A DNA stretch of 64,000 bases from Sitta carolinensis (taxonomy: Eukaryota > Chordata > Aves > Passeriformes > Sittidae): contig JAVUNC010000005.1 of the NCBI GenBank assembly GCA_032173965.1, positions 46,920,501-46,984,500 on the forward strand. The letters run 5' to 3'. The stretch's first letter is position 1. Every line of letters begins with the position of its first letter. Below, piece after piece: positions 25,985 through 37,200 of this stretch. Both the position numbers and the translations under genes were made by a program. The notes below the pieces were generated by a model. That model did not search any database. It had not been told where the DNA came from and saw only the letters and a program-made list of their open reading frames with translations.

Positions 25985-26245
25985 TAAACGAAGCTACGTG
26001 TTTAAGGAGTTTATTTATATAAGAAATAAGCGGGTTTAGCGGGGGAAATTATGTTGATGTCATTTGTTAACTCTAGAGTTTGGAGGGCGGAGTTTGAAGG
26101 TTTGTTTTCAAGGATCTGACGGTTTGTCCCATGAATTCTTAGGGATGGCAACACCAAAGAAGGCCAAGAGATGGCAGCATTGGAAAAGCCTCTCCCGGCT
26201 CGGCGCTGAGCCAGACCCCTTCAATTCATTGTTACACCGCTGCTA
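25985..26245 (-). mobile_element. Eroded ERV LTR fragment (probable)
   Basis: This block is GC-richer than its surroundings. It contains AGTTTGGAGGGCGGAGTTTG, GATCTGACGGTTTGTCCC and GGCCAAGAGATGGCAGCA, followed by a CTCCCGGCTCGGCGCTGAG stretch. I recognise this word order as the antisense of an LTR family frequent in songbirds. Both boundaries are unclear and substitutions are many. A short ATG frame at 26145 (33 codons, lysine/tryptophan-rich) lies wholly inside the block and is probably not a gene. Confidence 0.4.
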
Positions 26246-26353
26246 AAACCCCAGTCTCAAAAACTCTGCAGAGCTTGTGTTGGCATGGTACAAATGTAGA
26301 CTATTAAAAAAAAAAAAAAGTATTAGAAAAGAAAGAGTTACTACTCTTCTTAC

Positions 26354-26519
26354 CAGAACACTGTCTAGCTGATTTCGGACTAGAACTGCCAGCCACAGTC
26401 CTGTTAAGTGTACAATAAAGAGAGTAATTCTTCATGGTAGGAAGAATATCCCCCAATATTCCAATCAGAATGCTCTCGAATTGTAGATTGCTGCAAAAGC
26501 ATAAATTAAAAGGCAGTCC
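26354..26519 (-). CDS. Candidate internal coding exon, unidentified protein
   Basis: On the minus strand a 166-base open segment begins after a strong acceptor (AAATTTCTTCTGCAG) and ends at a strong donor (TTCTG|GTAAGAAG). The frame starts at phase 0 and ends after one base of a codon. It reads GLPFNLCFCSNLQFESILIG, then a hydrophobic ILGDILPTMKNYSLYC stretch and a serine-rich end. A second acceptor 29 bases further in (TTATGCTTTTGCAG) would give a shorter exon. I do not recognise the protein. The next candidate exon upstream, at 26697-26960, could join it in frame at a weak donor. Support is the paired splice signals plus an open, protein-like frame; there is no homology evidence. Confidence 0.35.
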
Positions 26520-26696
26520 CTGCAGAAGAAATTTACAATGTAGATTTTTGACACACAACATGAAAACTCACTACATCGCTGAAAATAAGAGCAGAAGGAT
26601 TGCAAAGATAATACAGAAAAAATATTCTATATAGGATAGTCCACCCTCATATAAATTTTGTAAAACACTGCTCTTAAGAAATTGCAGTGTTTGGAA

Positions 26697-26960
26697 TTAT
26701 AAACTAACTGGGGGAAATTTTTTTAAAATATCATATGCAGTCATCTCTGACAGAGATTGCTGTGTTCCTGCATTTTCTTGAAAATCTGAAATTCTAACTG
26801 CTTGTAATGTGTGACCATACTTCTCCATGTAAGACACAAAGACTCTTAATAACAAAGCAGACAGTGCTGGGTTCATTTCCAACTGCTGTGACATCATTCT
26901 AATTCCAATGCACTCCACAAATTTCATAATGTTATTCTCAACACCTGAGAGTACTTCTAG
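26697..26960 (-). CDS. Candidate coding exon, unidentified protein
   Basis: On the minus strand a good acceptor (TTTCTTTATAATTACAG) is followed by 87 open codons and TAA. The frame reads LEVLSGVENNIMKFVECIGI, then RMMSQQLEMNPALSALLLRV and a mixed polar tail ending KKFPPVSL. Composition (balanced charges, amphipathic leucine-rich helices, no low-complexity bias) looks like a folded helical protein rather than translated noise. It could be a terminal exon ending at the TAA, or an internal one using the weak donor CCA|GTTAGT seven bases before the TAA, which would join the next exon in phase 0. The product is not recognised; family and role are unknown. Confidence 0.4.
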   Translation of the reverse strand, partial: LEVLSGVENNIMKFVECIGIRMMSQQLEMNPALSALLLRVFVSYMEKYGHTLQAVRISDFQENAGTQQSLSEMTAYDILKKFPPVSL

Positions 26961-27004
26961 CTGTAATTATAAAGAAATATCCCAATGATGCATACTGTAC
27001 AGAC

Positions 27005-27248
27005 CTGATTATTCCTGATCAAAGGCATTAAAGCTGTTTTAACACAAAAGCTTGATAACCCATAACCCACACCACATTGGATTAACTGCGGAACAGCAAA
27101 GGGGCCACTGACTGCTCTTCTTCCATATTTCTGTTCTTCTGGAACCACACCACAAATCTTTTAAATGGTGAAAATACTTCTGGAGTGATCACACTGCCAA
27201 AATACCAAAGGGTGTTTTCTTTTAGAGAGACTATTTTAATTGCCTTAA
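27005..27248 (-). CDS. Candidate exon region, two overlapping frames
   Basis: Two exon-like readings overlap on the minus strand. The first begins after CTTTTCTGCAAAATAG (right edge 27248) and stays open about 55 codons, including NTLWYFGSVITPEVFSPFKR, to a TAA at 27082. The second begins after a strong acceptor, CCCTTTGCTGTTCCGCAG, at 27085. It runs 27 codons (LIQCGVGYGLSSFCVKTALM and seven more) to a CAG|GTCTGT donor at 27005, in phase 0 with the exon at 26960. The implied intron between 27004 and 26961 would be only 44 bases, below the usual vertebrate minimum. At most one reading is likely to be right, or the locus is a decayed gene. Confidence 0.3.
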
Positions 27249-27695
27249 CTATTTTGCAGAAAAGCCTAAATGTTTGTGAACATTGGTAATTTTTTTTTTT
27301 TTTTTAAGTGAGAACAGGTTTCTATACTGGGGTTTTTTTTGATAAAACAGTTTGAATAACCATAAGTTGCTCTGAAACTAGCTGGATTTATTCACATAGA
27401 AATAAAAAAGCAACAATTTTTACCAAAATATTCTCTCACACAGAAACTGGGGAGGTGCACTTGAACATAATACTGGTGAAAACATAGATTTGCTCCTCTA
27501 CAACAGAAAATACTTTTTTTTACACAGCATAACTGCTGAATAAAAAGAATTTTAAAATATTATCCACTTTACAAAGGCTATTAATTGGTTTTATAAGACT
27601 GGTGTTTCCCAAACAGAAATGAAAGAAAGCTAATGTGGCACATAAAACTAAACAGTCTTTCAATAACTTAGTAAAATATAATCTTAATTAAAAAG

Positions 27696-27728
<33 letters not shown>
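27696..27728 (+). repeat. (A)33 homopolymer
   Basis: Thirty-three A residues, preceded by AAAAG. No retrocopy signature was recognised beside it. Confidence 0.95.
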
Positions 27729-27732
<4 letters not shown>

Positions 27733-28717
27733 TCTCCCTATTTCTGGAAAGAGACATTTTATTTTATTTTTTTACTAAAAAGGTAAATATAATGCCCCCT
27801 AGGGTTAGTGTCCCACTGATGTTTTAATAACGCTTTAAAACAGTAAGGTAATCCCACATCCATGCCTTCACTATTTAAACATTAGAAAATGCCAGACCTT
27901 TGCTCATATGTACATGTAACCCTGTTCTTTAAAGTGACATTATTGTTGTTATTCAAACTTAAAATATTTCTTAGTTACATACTCATTAAAATATAACATG
28001 CTGTTCATGGTAGTTTTTTTAAAAAGCCCACTACATACTAGCTACCATGCAATTTCTTCAATTTAAATTACACTGTAACTTTTTCTTTTTCACTCTATTT
28101 TTTACAAAGATCATTTCTTGCTTTATAAGAAAACATTTTGCAGCTCTACAAGGAAAGAATCTGTTTCACAGTAACTGAGATGTATTTATGTGGTGAGATT
28201 TTTTTTCTTAGGGAAGTGTCCTTTGGTCTCACGGAAAAGCAGTTACAGATATGCTGAAAGCTGGGAGTTGAACATAGCTTAAAATACCATGAAACAGTGT
28301 AAAATAAAATCTAACAGATAAATTATTCATAGAAACAATGTTACTAGAGACACACAGTGAAATCTTTAATTCAAGAATTAATATTACTTTGAAATTTTAA
28401 GGGAAAATTATTGAGCTGATGTAAAGAAGTATGGAGGGCAGTTCTACAGTCTGCTGAAGCAGGAGGTCAGAGACATGTTCCTTTCATATCTATCCTTAAA
28501 ACATATTATGATAAGCATAATTCTCAAGACAACATATTTTATTTTCCTAGTCATTTCACCAGCACTTATGTGAAGAGCTTCACATCTTTCCTTATTGTTG
28601 TCCCACAGCTGTCTTGTAAGCAGAGAAATATGCAACACCATTAAGCAATCTCATCCAAAAGCTTTTGCCTGCCTCAGAACATTCTAGTTCCACTTACACA
28701 GACACAAGAAAACATAC
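27729..28717. other. Non-genic or intronic stretch
   Basis: AT-rich. If the flanking candidate exons belong to one minus-strand gene, this would be intron. A minus-strand frame at 28444-28641 contains an LWDNNKERCEALHISAGEMT segment after an acceptor-like CTGCTTACAAGACAG, but I found no donor, so it is not called. Confidence 0.35.
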
Positions 28718-28840
28718 CCCCGTCATCCAAATCTTGCGTGGTATGCCTTCTTCATTTGTAATACAGGAAAAGGAAGACATTGTGAAGTTAAGATAAAAGC
28801 AGATGTAGGTGATCAAAATTCCCAGGAGCACACGGGCCAT
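28718..28840 (-). CDS. Candidate exon with hydrophobic N-terminal segment
   Basis: On the minus strand an ATG at 28840 opens 41 codons ending at a donor, GACGGGG|GTATGTTT, in phase 0. The first 20 residues, MARVLLGILITYICFYLNFT, look like a signal peptide or membrane anchor. They are followed by polar residues including CITNEEGIPRKIW. The frame is open a further 11 codons upstream, and an acceptor-like CACCTGTTTGAAAAG lies just before the ATG, so it could equally be an internal exon. The protein is not recognised. It lies upstream, in minus-strand order, of the candidate exons at 26.4-27.2 kb; whether they belong together is unknown. Confidence 0.25.
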
Positions 28841-31800
28841 CACCTTTTCAAACAGGTGAACAAGGTTTCAGCCTCCCAAATTTCTGGCAATTATTTCTGC
28901 AATTTTCAAATAAGCAGTGTTTAAACTCAAGTATTTGCAAAAGGGCAGAATTCATCTCAGGTGACCTGGGCCAACCAAAACTGCATCAGCAGGAGAGGAC
29001 AGAGCCTGAAAAACACACCTGTTGTGATGCTTCCATAAAGGATGGTGAGGACATGGACACCTGAAGTCTCAGCAACTTGTGCTATAAATAACAGCAAGCT
29101 ATTCCACAAGCAAATTTACTTCCTTTGACTGGTTAGATGCTACAGGTGCTGGCCATAAAAGAACTCTGTATTGTTAAATAAACCTTTTTTAAACATAATA
29201 TCCAGTCCAGAAGGTTGTTGTGCTACATCTTGCTTGGAGCTTTTTTCCTCTTGCCACATTTCTACTGCCTCTTCATTGTTACTGCAATAATCAGTTGTTA
29301 ATCCAGTCCTGGTCACAGGTCTTTCATGAAGAACTCACTACTTTTTCCATCTAAATATTTTCACTTTCATAATGTCAAAACCAGGATACAAAATTCTTGT
29401 GTCACATCATTCCCCACGACAACAACAATGCTGTTTTCAAAATCTTAGAATATTTTCAAACTCCCATCCTTTTTAGTACAGTCTTTTATTTCTTAGCTTT
29501 AGGGAAGGGAATGCACCCTCATACCAAACCTTGATTTAAGGTAAAACACAAAAATATTTGCTTCCTACTGGCTGCTCCAGATACAGCCATGACTGTTCTG
29601 CTGTACTGAGAATTATGGAGTTTTACATTCTATTTTTTTTCCACTCTCACTTCTCTCTTCCATTTTGCCACCCTCCCATTCTCTTCCATTTTCTCTTTAA
29701 CTTACAGCTGAACCCAGGAGCTGTGAAGCATTCCCAGGCTCCCACAGTCAAGAAGAGCTAAAAAGATGTTGTGAGGGCAAGGAGCTATTCCAAGTATCTC
29801 ACAGTAATCTCTAACCTCAATTTTTGCTCTCCTTTTTCTGAAGCAGGATCACAAGAATAAAAATCATGAAGAACATAAAAGTGAATAAAAGCACTGTCAT
29901 ATAGGGCAGCCTAACAAACAGCCCACAGTGTGTGGGTGTCCCACTTCACAGAAGGCAACATTAGGAGTCCCTGCACAAAGCACACTCTTCTGCTTATACA
30001 GGAGAAAAGCAGTTACCCAAATTCAAGTAGACAAACGGTAAACATTATTATGTGATTCATCCAATAAAATCACAGAGAACCACCACGCAGTCAGTGTGTC
30101 ACCTTTATGGGTCACAAGTAACAAAGAAAATTATCAACACTTCCTGTTTTGGGAGTTGATGTCCCACATAGGCAAGAAGACCAAAACCACGTAGGAGATG
30201 ATGAGTGCTTCCCACACTGAGCAACATAAATCAGTCTGGTGGGCAAATTATTTACAGCCTTGCACGTAAGAACATCCATAGTGTCCTTAAGGTGCTCCCT
30301 TGACTCTCAGACTGAAGATGTCAAAAACTTGATGTTGCAAGCCTGTGTGCAAACTCTGTTGTATGTCTTCCCAACTCTCCCTGCTCACCAAGAAAACTGG
30401 AAAGGGACAGAGAGAACAGTCTGTCTTCTTGTGGTTACCAGAGCAGTCAATCGGGGGAGGGTCAGTAAAACAGACAGCATTTGAGACAGACACTCCATCA
30501 TCTTTACTGGATACACAGGATACAACTATACAAAACAAAGCAACATCCATTATTATCCATTATACATTAATATTATCCATTGCTAATAAGACCTCATTGA
30601 CCCTAGCTATCACATATCCCAACAGTGTTGAGCAGCCAGAGATGGTACAATGCAGAGATCCATGCAAATGCAGCCCCTTTATATTTGGTGTTCTCGATTC
30701 CTTTCTTCTTGTCATTCTTATATTTTTTTTAGTTCTTTCCCCTACTTCAGCAATTGTTTTTCCTGCCTCTTTTCTAAATCCTTATAAAGGTACTCTCTGC
30801 TTCTTCATCTCCTCCCATTCTGCTTACAGGCTTTGAAGTCACACTATAGCAGCTTTTTTCTCAGGATTACTTCTCTGGGCCAGTTCTGGGTTACTCAAGC
30901 CAAGGGTCACGCATGCCAACTACAGGCTGCACTGGTTACATCAGGACTGCAAGTGTAACATTCTCCCTCTTGAATAACCTAATGGTAGACTTTGGGATAC
31001 TACAGTCTCCCTAGCTGTCATTCAAGAATGTCAGTCTTGTCTCTTATAACCATGTCTGAAATTAACATGAAAGAAATAGAGTCATGGAGCATGAAAAGTC
31101 AACACACAGAATGAATTTGTCTCACTAGTGCAAAGCCCTTAAGCTACTTTCCTGAAATAAACACAAACTGATTTGAACAACTCAACAGAAACAATTCAAG
31201 CTCACAGGAGTTTGTCTGTGAACACAAGCAAAAAGGTTATTTTCTTTTCATCAAGCTCAAGAAAAGAGAGTGATATGTCAATTTTAGGACAGGAAAGCAC
31301 AATCACTTTCCAGTAACTTATTTTGGTTTTAACAGAAAACTCCCATTCTCTCCAGATTTAGAAATTGTTCTCTTTTTCTAAAAGTCATGCTGTGCTGTAG
31401 GAAAGTATAGAACCAACATTACTACTCCTATGTAAGCAACTGTATGAGGAGCACGCCAGAACACTTTCTCGTACTGCCAGCAACCAGCAAGTGTATTCAG
31501 CTCTCTGCAAGCATCCTTTGTCAGAGATCTGCAGGCTACATCACTTCCCAAGAGAAAATTTCAAACTCAATTTTTTCAATTCCTTACCCCCCTCATTCAC
31601 CTTCTCATCTCTCCTGCATCTCAACTTTCATCCTCTTTCAACTCTCAGTTCTCTTGCAGATTATTTTGCACCACCTGACCAAACTATTCTGTTTCCAAGC
31701 TTCCTGAATATAAATGAACACCTCCCCAGGAAAGCTTATCAGAAAAAACTCAGTAAATTAGACCTTCTCTTTTTCCAATACTCACTCCTACATTTTTAAT

Positions 31801-32166
31801 CCACATTTTTGTGGCAAAGTTAGATTCATGAGTAAAATTTTGTTTCTTTCACTTGAAATACAGTGCTGAAAAATGGCTTAGCAGCCTTACATCCGCTTCT
31901 GTGTATATTTTTCAGCCAACATTTCACTGACCATCTTGAGGATTTTAAAGTATTTCAGGACATTTCAGAATGACACTAATCTAAAAAGAGATACAGAAAG
32001 ACCCAAGACAAATTCTTCCTATGCTCTAAACCTAAGTTTCCAGGAGTATTATCAGACTTTCACACAGGGATTCAAACACCTGTTCTACTTTAAATCCTGT
32101 ACTAATTTCTGTAATCATGGCAGATGCTATGGAATTACCAAACCAAGATGAAATTAAAAAAAAAAT
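28841..32166. other. Non-genic or intronic stretch
   Basis: No repeat family or convincing exon recognised in 3.3 kb. A 163-codon plus-strand frame at 30345-30836 is bounded by random-looking sequence and has no domain. Confidence 0.4.
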
Positions 32167-32370
32167 TGGTTTTTCTTATCTCATTGCTGTTTTCAGTAAA
32201 TTGCTCTTATTTCAACCCACGATCTTTGCCTTTTGTGCCTCCAATTCTCCTCTCAATTGTGCCACAGGTGGGAGGGGGCAGGGAAAAGTGGGGGACAGAG
32301 AGAGTGGTGCATGGTTTGGAAAGTCTTTGTGGGGGCACTGAATTGGGGGTTCCATTCCTAAACCACAACA
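32167..32370 (+). mobile_element. ERVL-like LTR, 3' fragment (family A)
   Basis: This is the 3' part of an LTR that also occurs at 44.0-44.5 and 56.7-57.1 kb on the other strand. Shared blocks are TTATCTCATTGCTGTTTTCA, ATCTTTGCCTTTTGTGCCTC, CAATTCTCCTCTC, a G-rich spacer with GGCACTGAATTGGGGG, and the terminal AAACCACAACA. The 5' half present in the other two copies is missing, so the element is truncated. The plus-strand frames over it are by-products of the repeat. Confidence 0.72.
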
Positions 32371-33457
32371 GATCCTTAGAGGCTTGCCAAGATTATATAC
32401 CCAACACTTGTATCAGTTTATTTATCCAAACTGCAATTGTGTGGTTCTCGGACAATTAGTCTTTTACTGAAAAACAAAAGGTGTATGAGTGCAAAAACCA
32501 GATTAATTAATTCAACTGAAAATCAGTTTTCAATCAAGTTATCAATACTTCATAAAATTAGCATATAATGACTTCTCCAATTCCTCTTGAGCTTAAACTG
32601 ACCATTAAACAAACATCAAAGGATTATCCTGTAGACACTATTTCCTGTTGCTGCCCTTGGGCTGGCATTACTGTTTGCACTCCTCACAGTCAGGAAAACT
32701 AGGCTAGCAAAAGAAAAATGAGCTTTCAACTGGAGTGACACCCTCAAACAAGACTTCACATAGCCACAGGCATATGAGTGGCACTTGAGAAATTGTGGGA
32801 AGAAGTGGCAGAAGACAGCAGGAGAAGGAAAGACAGCCTGGTCCTTTTAACAGCATCCCATACTTCTGCCAGATTAAAATAGCAGTGCAGTGACAGTCTA
32901 AACCATTTTGAACAAAGGAGGTAGGCTTCTTTCGGGAACATTTCTTTCCTTTAAGATTTACACAGTTGAACATTTGTTTGCTAAAGGGAAAATATTCAGT
33001 TATGACAAAGTATGGAAAAAACAAACACATGTTTAAAAATCCCATTGTTATGTCAGGGTAGGAGATCTTAGTGAGATTAGTGGGCTGAAAATTTTGAACA
33101 ATTATCATAAGACAACCCAGGACAATTTAAAAACTATTTGACATATGGCTTTCCTAAAGGATTGATTCTGATTTACAAGTAAATTGTATTTTCTGAGAAT
33201 ATACATTCTCCACTCAGAAAAAACATGGGCATACTCTTCATAAAAAATACAGTTGCTGAATGCTTGCTTTGCTTTTCAAATGGAAATGCTGGGACAGAAT
33301 TGTTTGAGTTTTTATTACATTTCTTCTTCACTCTATTTTCTCTGAAGTGATTTGTCACTTATCTTTTATGTTGATTCACTTTCCCCTTTGCTTTCTACAT
33401 ATAACAGTGTTCCAACTGGCTACTTTCTTGTAACTCAAAGACTCTGACATTCCTTAT
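32371..33457. other. Non-genic stretch
   Basis: AT-rich spacer between two LTRs. A 134-codon minus-strand frame at 32704-33108 has no recognised domain and no consistent splice signals. Confidence 0.4.
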
Positions 33458-34241
33458 TGTCCTAGTTTTACTTGCAGGAGTTGGGAAGGGGGCAGAGCCT
33501 TAGCACTGTGTGGGCATGGCTAGGTTGCCATTCTGCATCGCGAAATCATCACTGGGGGCCATGGGTTCGGGGGGAGGAGAAAGATGAATATACGCCATGA
33601 GTGTGCCATTTTGTTCCTTTCCTTCCTCACAGAAGCTGCCAGCAACCAGCACTGTGGACTCTGCCCCTCTCTCCATGCTGCCCATCCCTTCCCATTCCTC
33701 AGGAGAAATGCAGCTCCAAGTGATGAACCCACTCAAGCCTAGCTGAATACTGCTGAATGCAGCTGAACCCACAAAGCACTGCAGTTCAGAAGTGGTCTGG
33801 GCAGGGCAGGATGGTTCAGGAGTGGCATGGTCCAGCAGCATGGTCCAGATTGGGGTGTTTTTCCACAGTTGTTTTTTGTTCTCTCAAGCTCAGAGAAGGA
33901 GAATGCCAGGCTGCAGTAATGACTGTTGTTTCCCCCTTTTCCTCACGAGACCACATGGTGCTCATGATGGTGCCATCCACCATCTTGTTTTTGTCTCAGG
34001 AGGTCATGTGGAACTGAGCAAAGTTGATAAGAACCTTCACATGTGTAAATCACCCTTTCTTTTGTATGCCTGTGTTAATTGTTGCTGTTACTGTTAGTAG
34101 CATCATCCCATTGCTATTTGTTTTAGGAGATTGTTATCTCTACCCAAGGGATTGCATTTGTCCCTTTAAACCAGGGAGGGGCTAGGAGAAGGGGAGTGGC
34201 TTATTAGAACTTCAATTCCCAACTGGTTTTAAACCACCACG
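33458..34241 (+). mobile_element. Solo LTR, ERVL-like (family B), with probable target-site duplication
   Basis: A 784-base LTR beginning TGTCCTAGTTTTACTTGCAG and ending ACTGGTTTTAAACCACCAC plus one base. The final G replaces the expected A of the CA terminus. The flanks read CTTAT before and CTTAC after, a plausible 5-bp target-site duplication with one later substitution, as expected for ERVL-type integration. No internal retroviral sequence is present, so it is a solo LTR left by recombination. A minus-strand frame of 113 codons over its first half is incidental. Confidence 0.78.
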
Positions 34242-37200
34242 CTTACTCATTTTTACAGTTCTGTGCTTTATATTCCTAAATGTATCAATACTAATTCCTA
34301 ACATGAAAAAGAAACATACAAAAGCAACAACAAAAATTAAAAAAAACCAACAATACAACAACAATCATTCTTGCAGTTGTTGTCTTCCAGCTCAGGACTC
34401 TGGTGGTCCCAGAGTCCATCTTCAGAGTAGAAGTCTGATGCAAAGAAATTATTATTCATCTCTGTCTAGTTTATGTCCCTGTTTGGGAAGTGACCATCCT
34501 CATCAAGTAACTGACCAATACTATTTCTGGTCTGCCTTTTGTCATTAATATTTTTAAAGCCCTTTTTATTGTCCTCCACAATACTAGCCAGCTTCAACCC
34601 CAATTCAGTGAACAGCACATCTGTAGTCCTCCTCTCATGTCACCTGATCTTGCTTCTAACAGCCATACACTTCCTTTTCTTGCCTTAGCATCAGAGGAAT
34701 ATTCCTGCTCAGTAACACGCACTGTAAGAACTAGAGCAGGAAGATTATGTACTAGAGTACCCCTCAGACTGTTCCCAGGCTTTTCATCATACACAACAGT
34801 AAATTAATTTTTTTTTAAATTCACATTTAACTTATATGACTGATTAAAGCAAAAGGTAAATACTGGCACTCTGAAGCATATTATGTCAATACTAACTCTT
34901 TAAAAGCCAGAAAAAAAAATCAATTAACTAAACCAAAACTGTCAAATTCCCTTAAACTGACTGGCTCCAGCTCTTTTGCCTGTCACCACCTCTTCAGAAA
35001 TGCATCTACCTCTCAGCTCCGCTAGTCTTGGCATCATTCCACCCTCCTGAGCTTGACTGAAAGTGAGCACTCCCCTTGCCTGATTTTCTCTGTTCATTTT
35101 CAGAGATACAGTGATGTTTATGTTTTCATTCCAAGACTGCAGAGTTGCATTTTTAAAAATATAAATATCTAAATACCTATTTTGCCACTCAATACACTGG
35201 AACAAATATGTACACATAAAATCTTTCGCTAAGCCATATATTCACTTTGAGTTCTTTGTGTATGGATAAAAGCCAAAGACTTCCCTTTCGAAAATCCCAC
35301 TAAAAATACAACTGCCATTGACCAGAAGAGGGAGAGAGAGGAGAACAGCCAAAATTAGGACTGTTGGTGCTGATCCTAAAAGAGACATATTGCATTAAAC
35401 AGATTTTTTCAAGTCCTGTCTCAAAAATGGTCAGCGGTACATGCCTGTTACAAAGTAATCCGTATTCAGCTGTAATGCAAAATGGTTTCCTGATTCCTTA
35501 AATTCATGAAAGCTTCTACTTTCTTTTATTTGTTAGACTTATTCTTGCAGTTACCAGGTAAAGACTCAAACCCCTTCCCTAGAGTCTTTCAGAGGCACTC
35601 TGACCTGTCTTTTCTAAGGAAACCAAGGAGAGAGTGCAAGGGAATGGGGAAGAGAGGTAGAGCACTGACTTTCCCTCTGTTGGAATGGCCTTCCAGAGCC
35701 ACACCCAGGTCTGCCAACATTCAAAAATTACAAATAAGATGTGAAAATGAGGGGATACTTTCAACTGTAAGAAAAAATGCAAGTATTTTCTTTTGGCATG
35801 AGAGCTGAAGGCAATGGATGAGGTGGGGAAGGAGAAGCAGTACTTTCTACAAAGAGGCTAGTCCCTTTTAGAAGACAGTTGTTTGCATGCATCCTTCTGT
35901 GAGATCAGAGTAAGACTTTTTTTTTCCATTTTTCTCTTAAATCATGTTTTACAGCTAGGCAAGGAAACACGTGTTTAGAAATCCAGCATTCTTCTACTCC
36001 TGGAGCAGTAAGGCCTTGAAATGCATCGCATTATACTGCAAACCACCACAGTGTAATGAATTCCATGAATTCCACTTTTTTCAGGCTTAACTTGGTTTAG
36101 TGTGTGTGTATGTGTGTGTGTGTGTGCACTGTAGCCAGAAAACTGGAAAAGCAGAGGTCAACATGCTTGATGAACTGGGTTGTTGCTCAGCAGTAGTCCT
36201 GACAAACCAAAAAAATAAGTCAAAAGAAACTTCATGAAGTTCACCAAAAAACTGCAAAGTCCTCTACCTGGTACAGTAATGCAGAAATAGCTTGAACTGG
36301 TCCTGTGAGGAGGGACCACAAACAAAGAAAAAAACCCTGGGGTTTTATACTCTCACCCTGTGCATGATATTCTAGAGTCTTCCAGATGAGACCTTGGCTC
36401 TTGCTGAGTTTCTGAGTGTCTGGTCACCTGGCTGGGCCACATGTTCCCTGTGTCCTTTGTTGTGCAAACAGTTGGCACCAGTTCCCAGCTTCTTGCCTGG
36501 TGCTCCAGCCACTCCCTGCCACCCAGAGCTCAATCAGCAGCTGCATTGCAGCTAAACCCTAAGCTACTGAATGTACTGCTCAACACAGTCCACCATGATG
36601 CTGTGGATGTGGAGCATGGAAGCAGTTGGGTCAGAGATGACAGTAAAAATTTTACTTCCTATTTTACTTGAAGAATTTTTAATTTTGCAAACATTTGTCA
36701 CAACATAGCAACAAGATGACTTTTGCCTGGATTTCATGCCATCCTTAAAACCAGTACACATACAGTTACATCCAGAAATGGTTGTGAAACGCCTGTAGGA
36801 AAAATCTTTACATCTAGTCCTTATACCCCTAGAGATGATGAATGTTCATCTTCCAGAGATTCAGGTGCACATGGTTGCCTCTCCTTGTTAAGGAGGAATT
36901 GCTCACAAACAGCTTTACAGAGAAGCAGATAAATCTTTCTTGCCATGGCTTGCTGCCACAAACAGGGTTGTTAACTCTTTTGCTACACCCCACTTGTGTA
37001 CCAGACCTACTCTACAGCTGATTGCAGCATTTTGCTGGACTCTGGTGAGCCAGCTGAATTCACAGATCTGGCAGAACATTTCCTTTGGAGGATGGATGTA
37101 GCATGTAGAATGCCAGTAAGCTAAACTGGCTTAGAAGGTGTCTGACAAATACCAAAGCTGGCACAGGTGAAGAGGGGAATATCTTCAACAGCGGCTGCCT

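Noticed and set aside
26145..26246. Short plus-strand ATG frame (33 codons) in a GC-richer block
   Set aside because: It lies inside a block that matches an eroded songbird LTR in antisense, and it has no splice signals or recognised product.
30345..30836. 163-codon plus-strand frame
   Set aside because: No recognised domain, pyrimidine-rich composition, and no start or splice evidence.
32117..32341. Plus-strand frame starting MADAMELPNQDEIKKKIG
   Set aside because: After about 17 codons it runs into the ERVL-like LTR fragment. The start looks protein-like, but there is only a weak donor and no partner exon.
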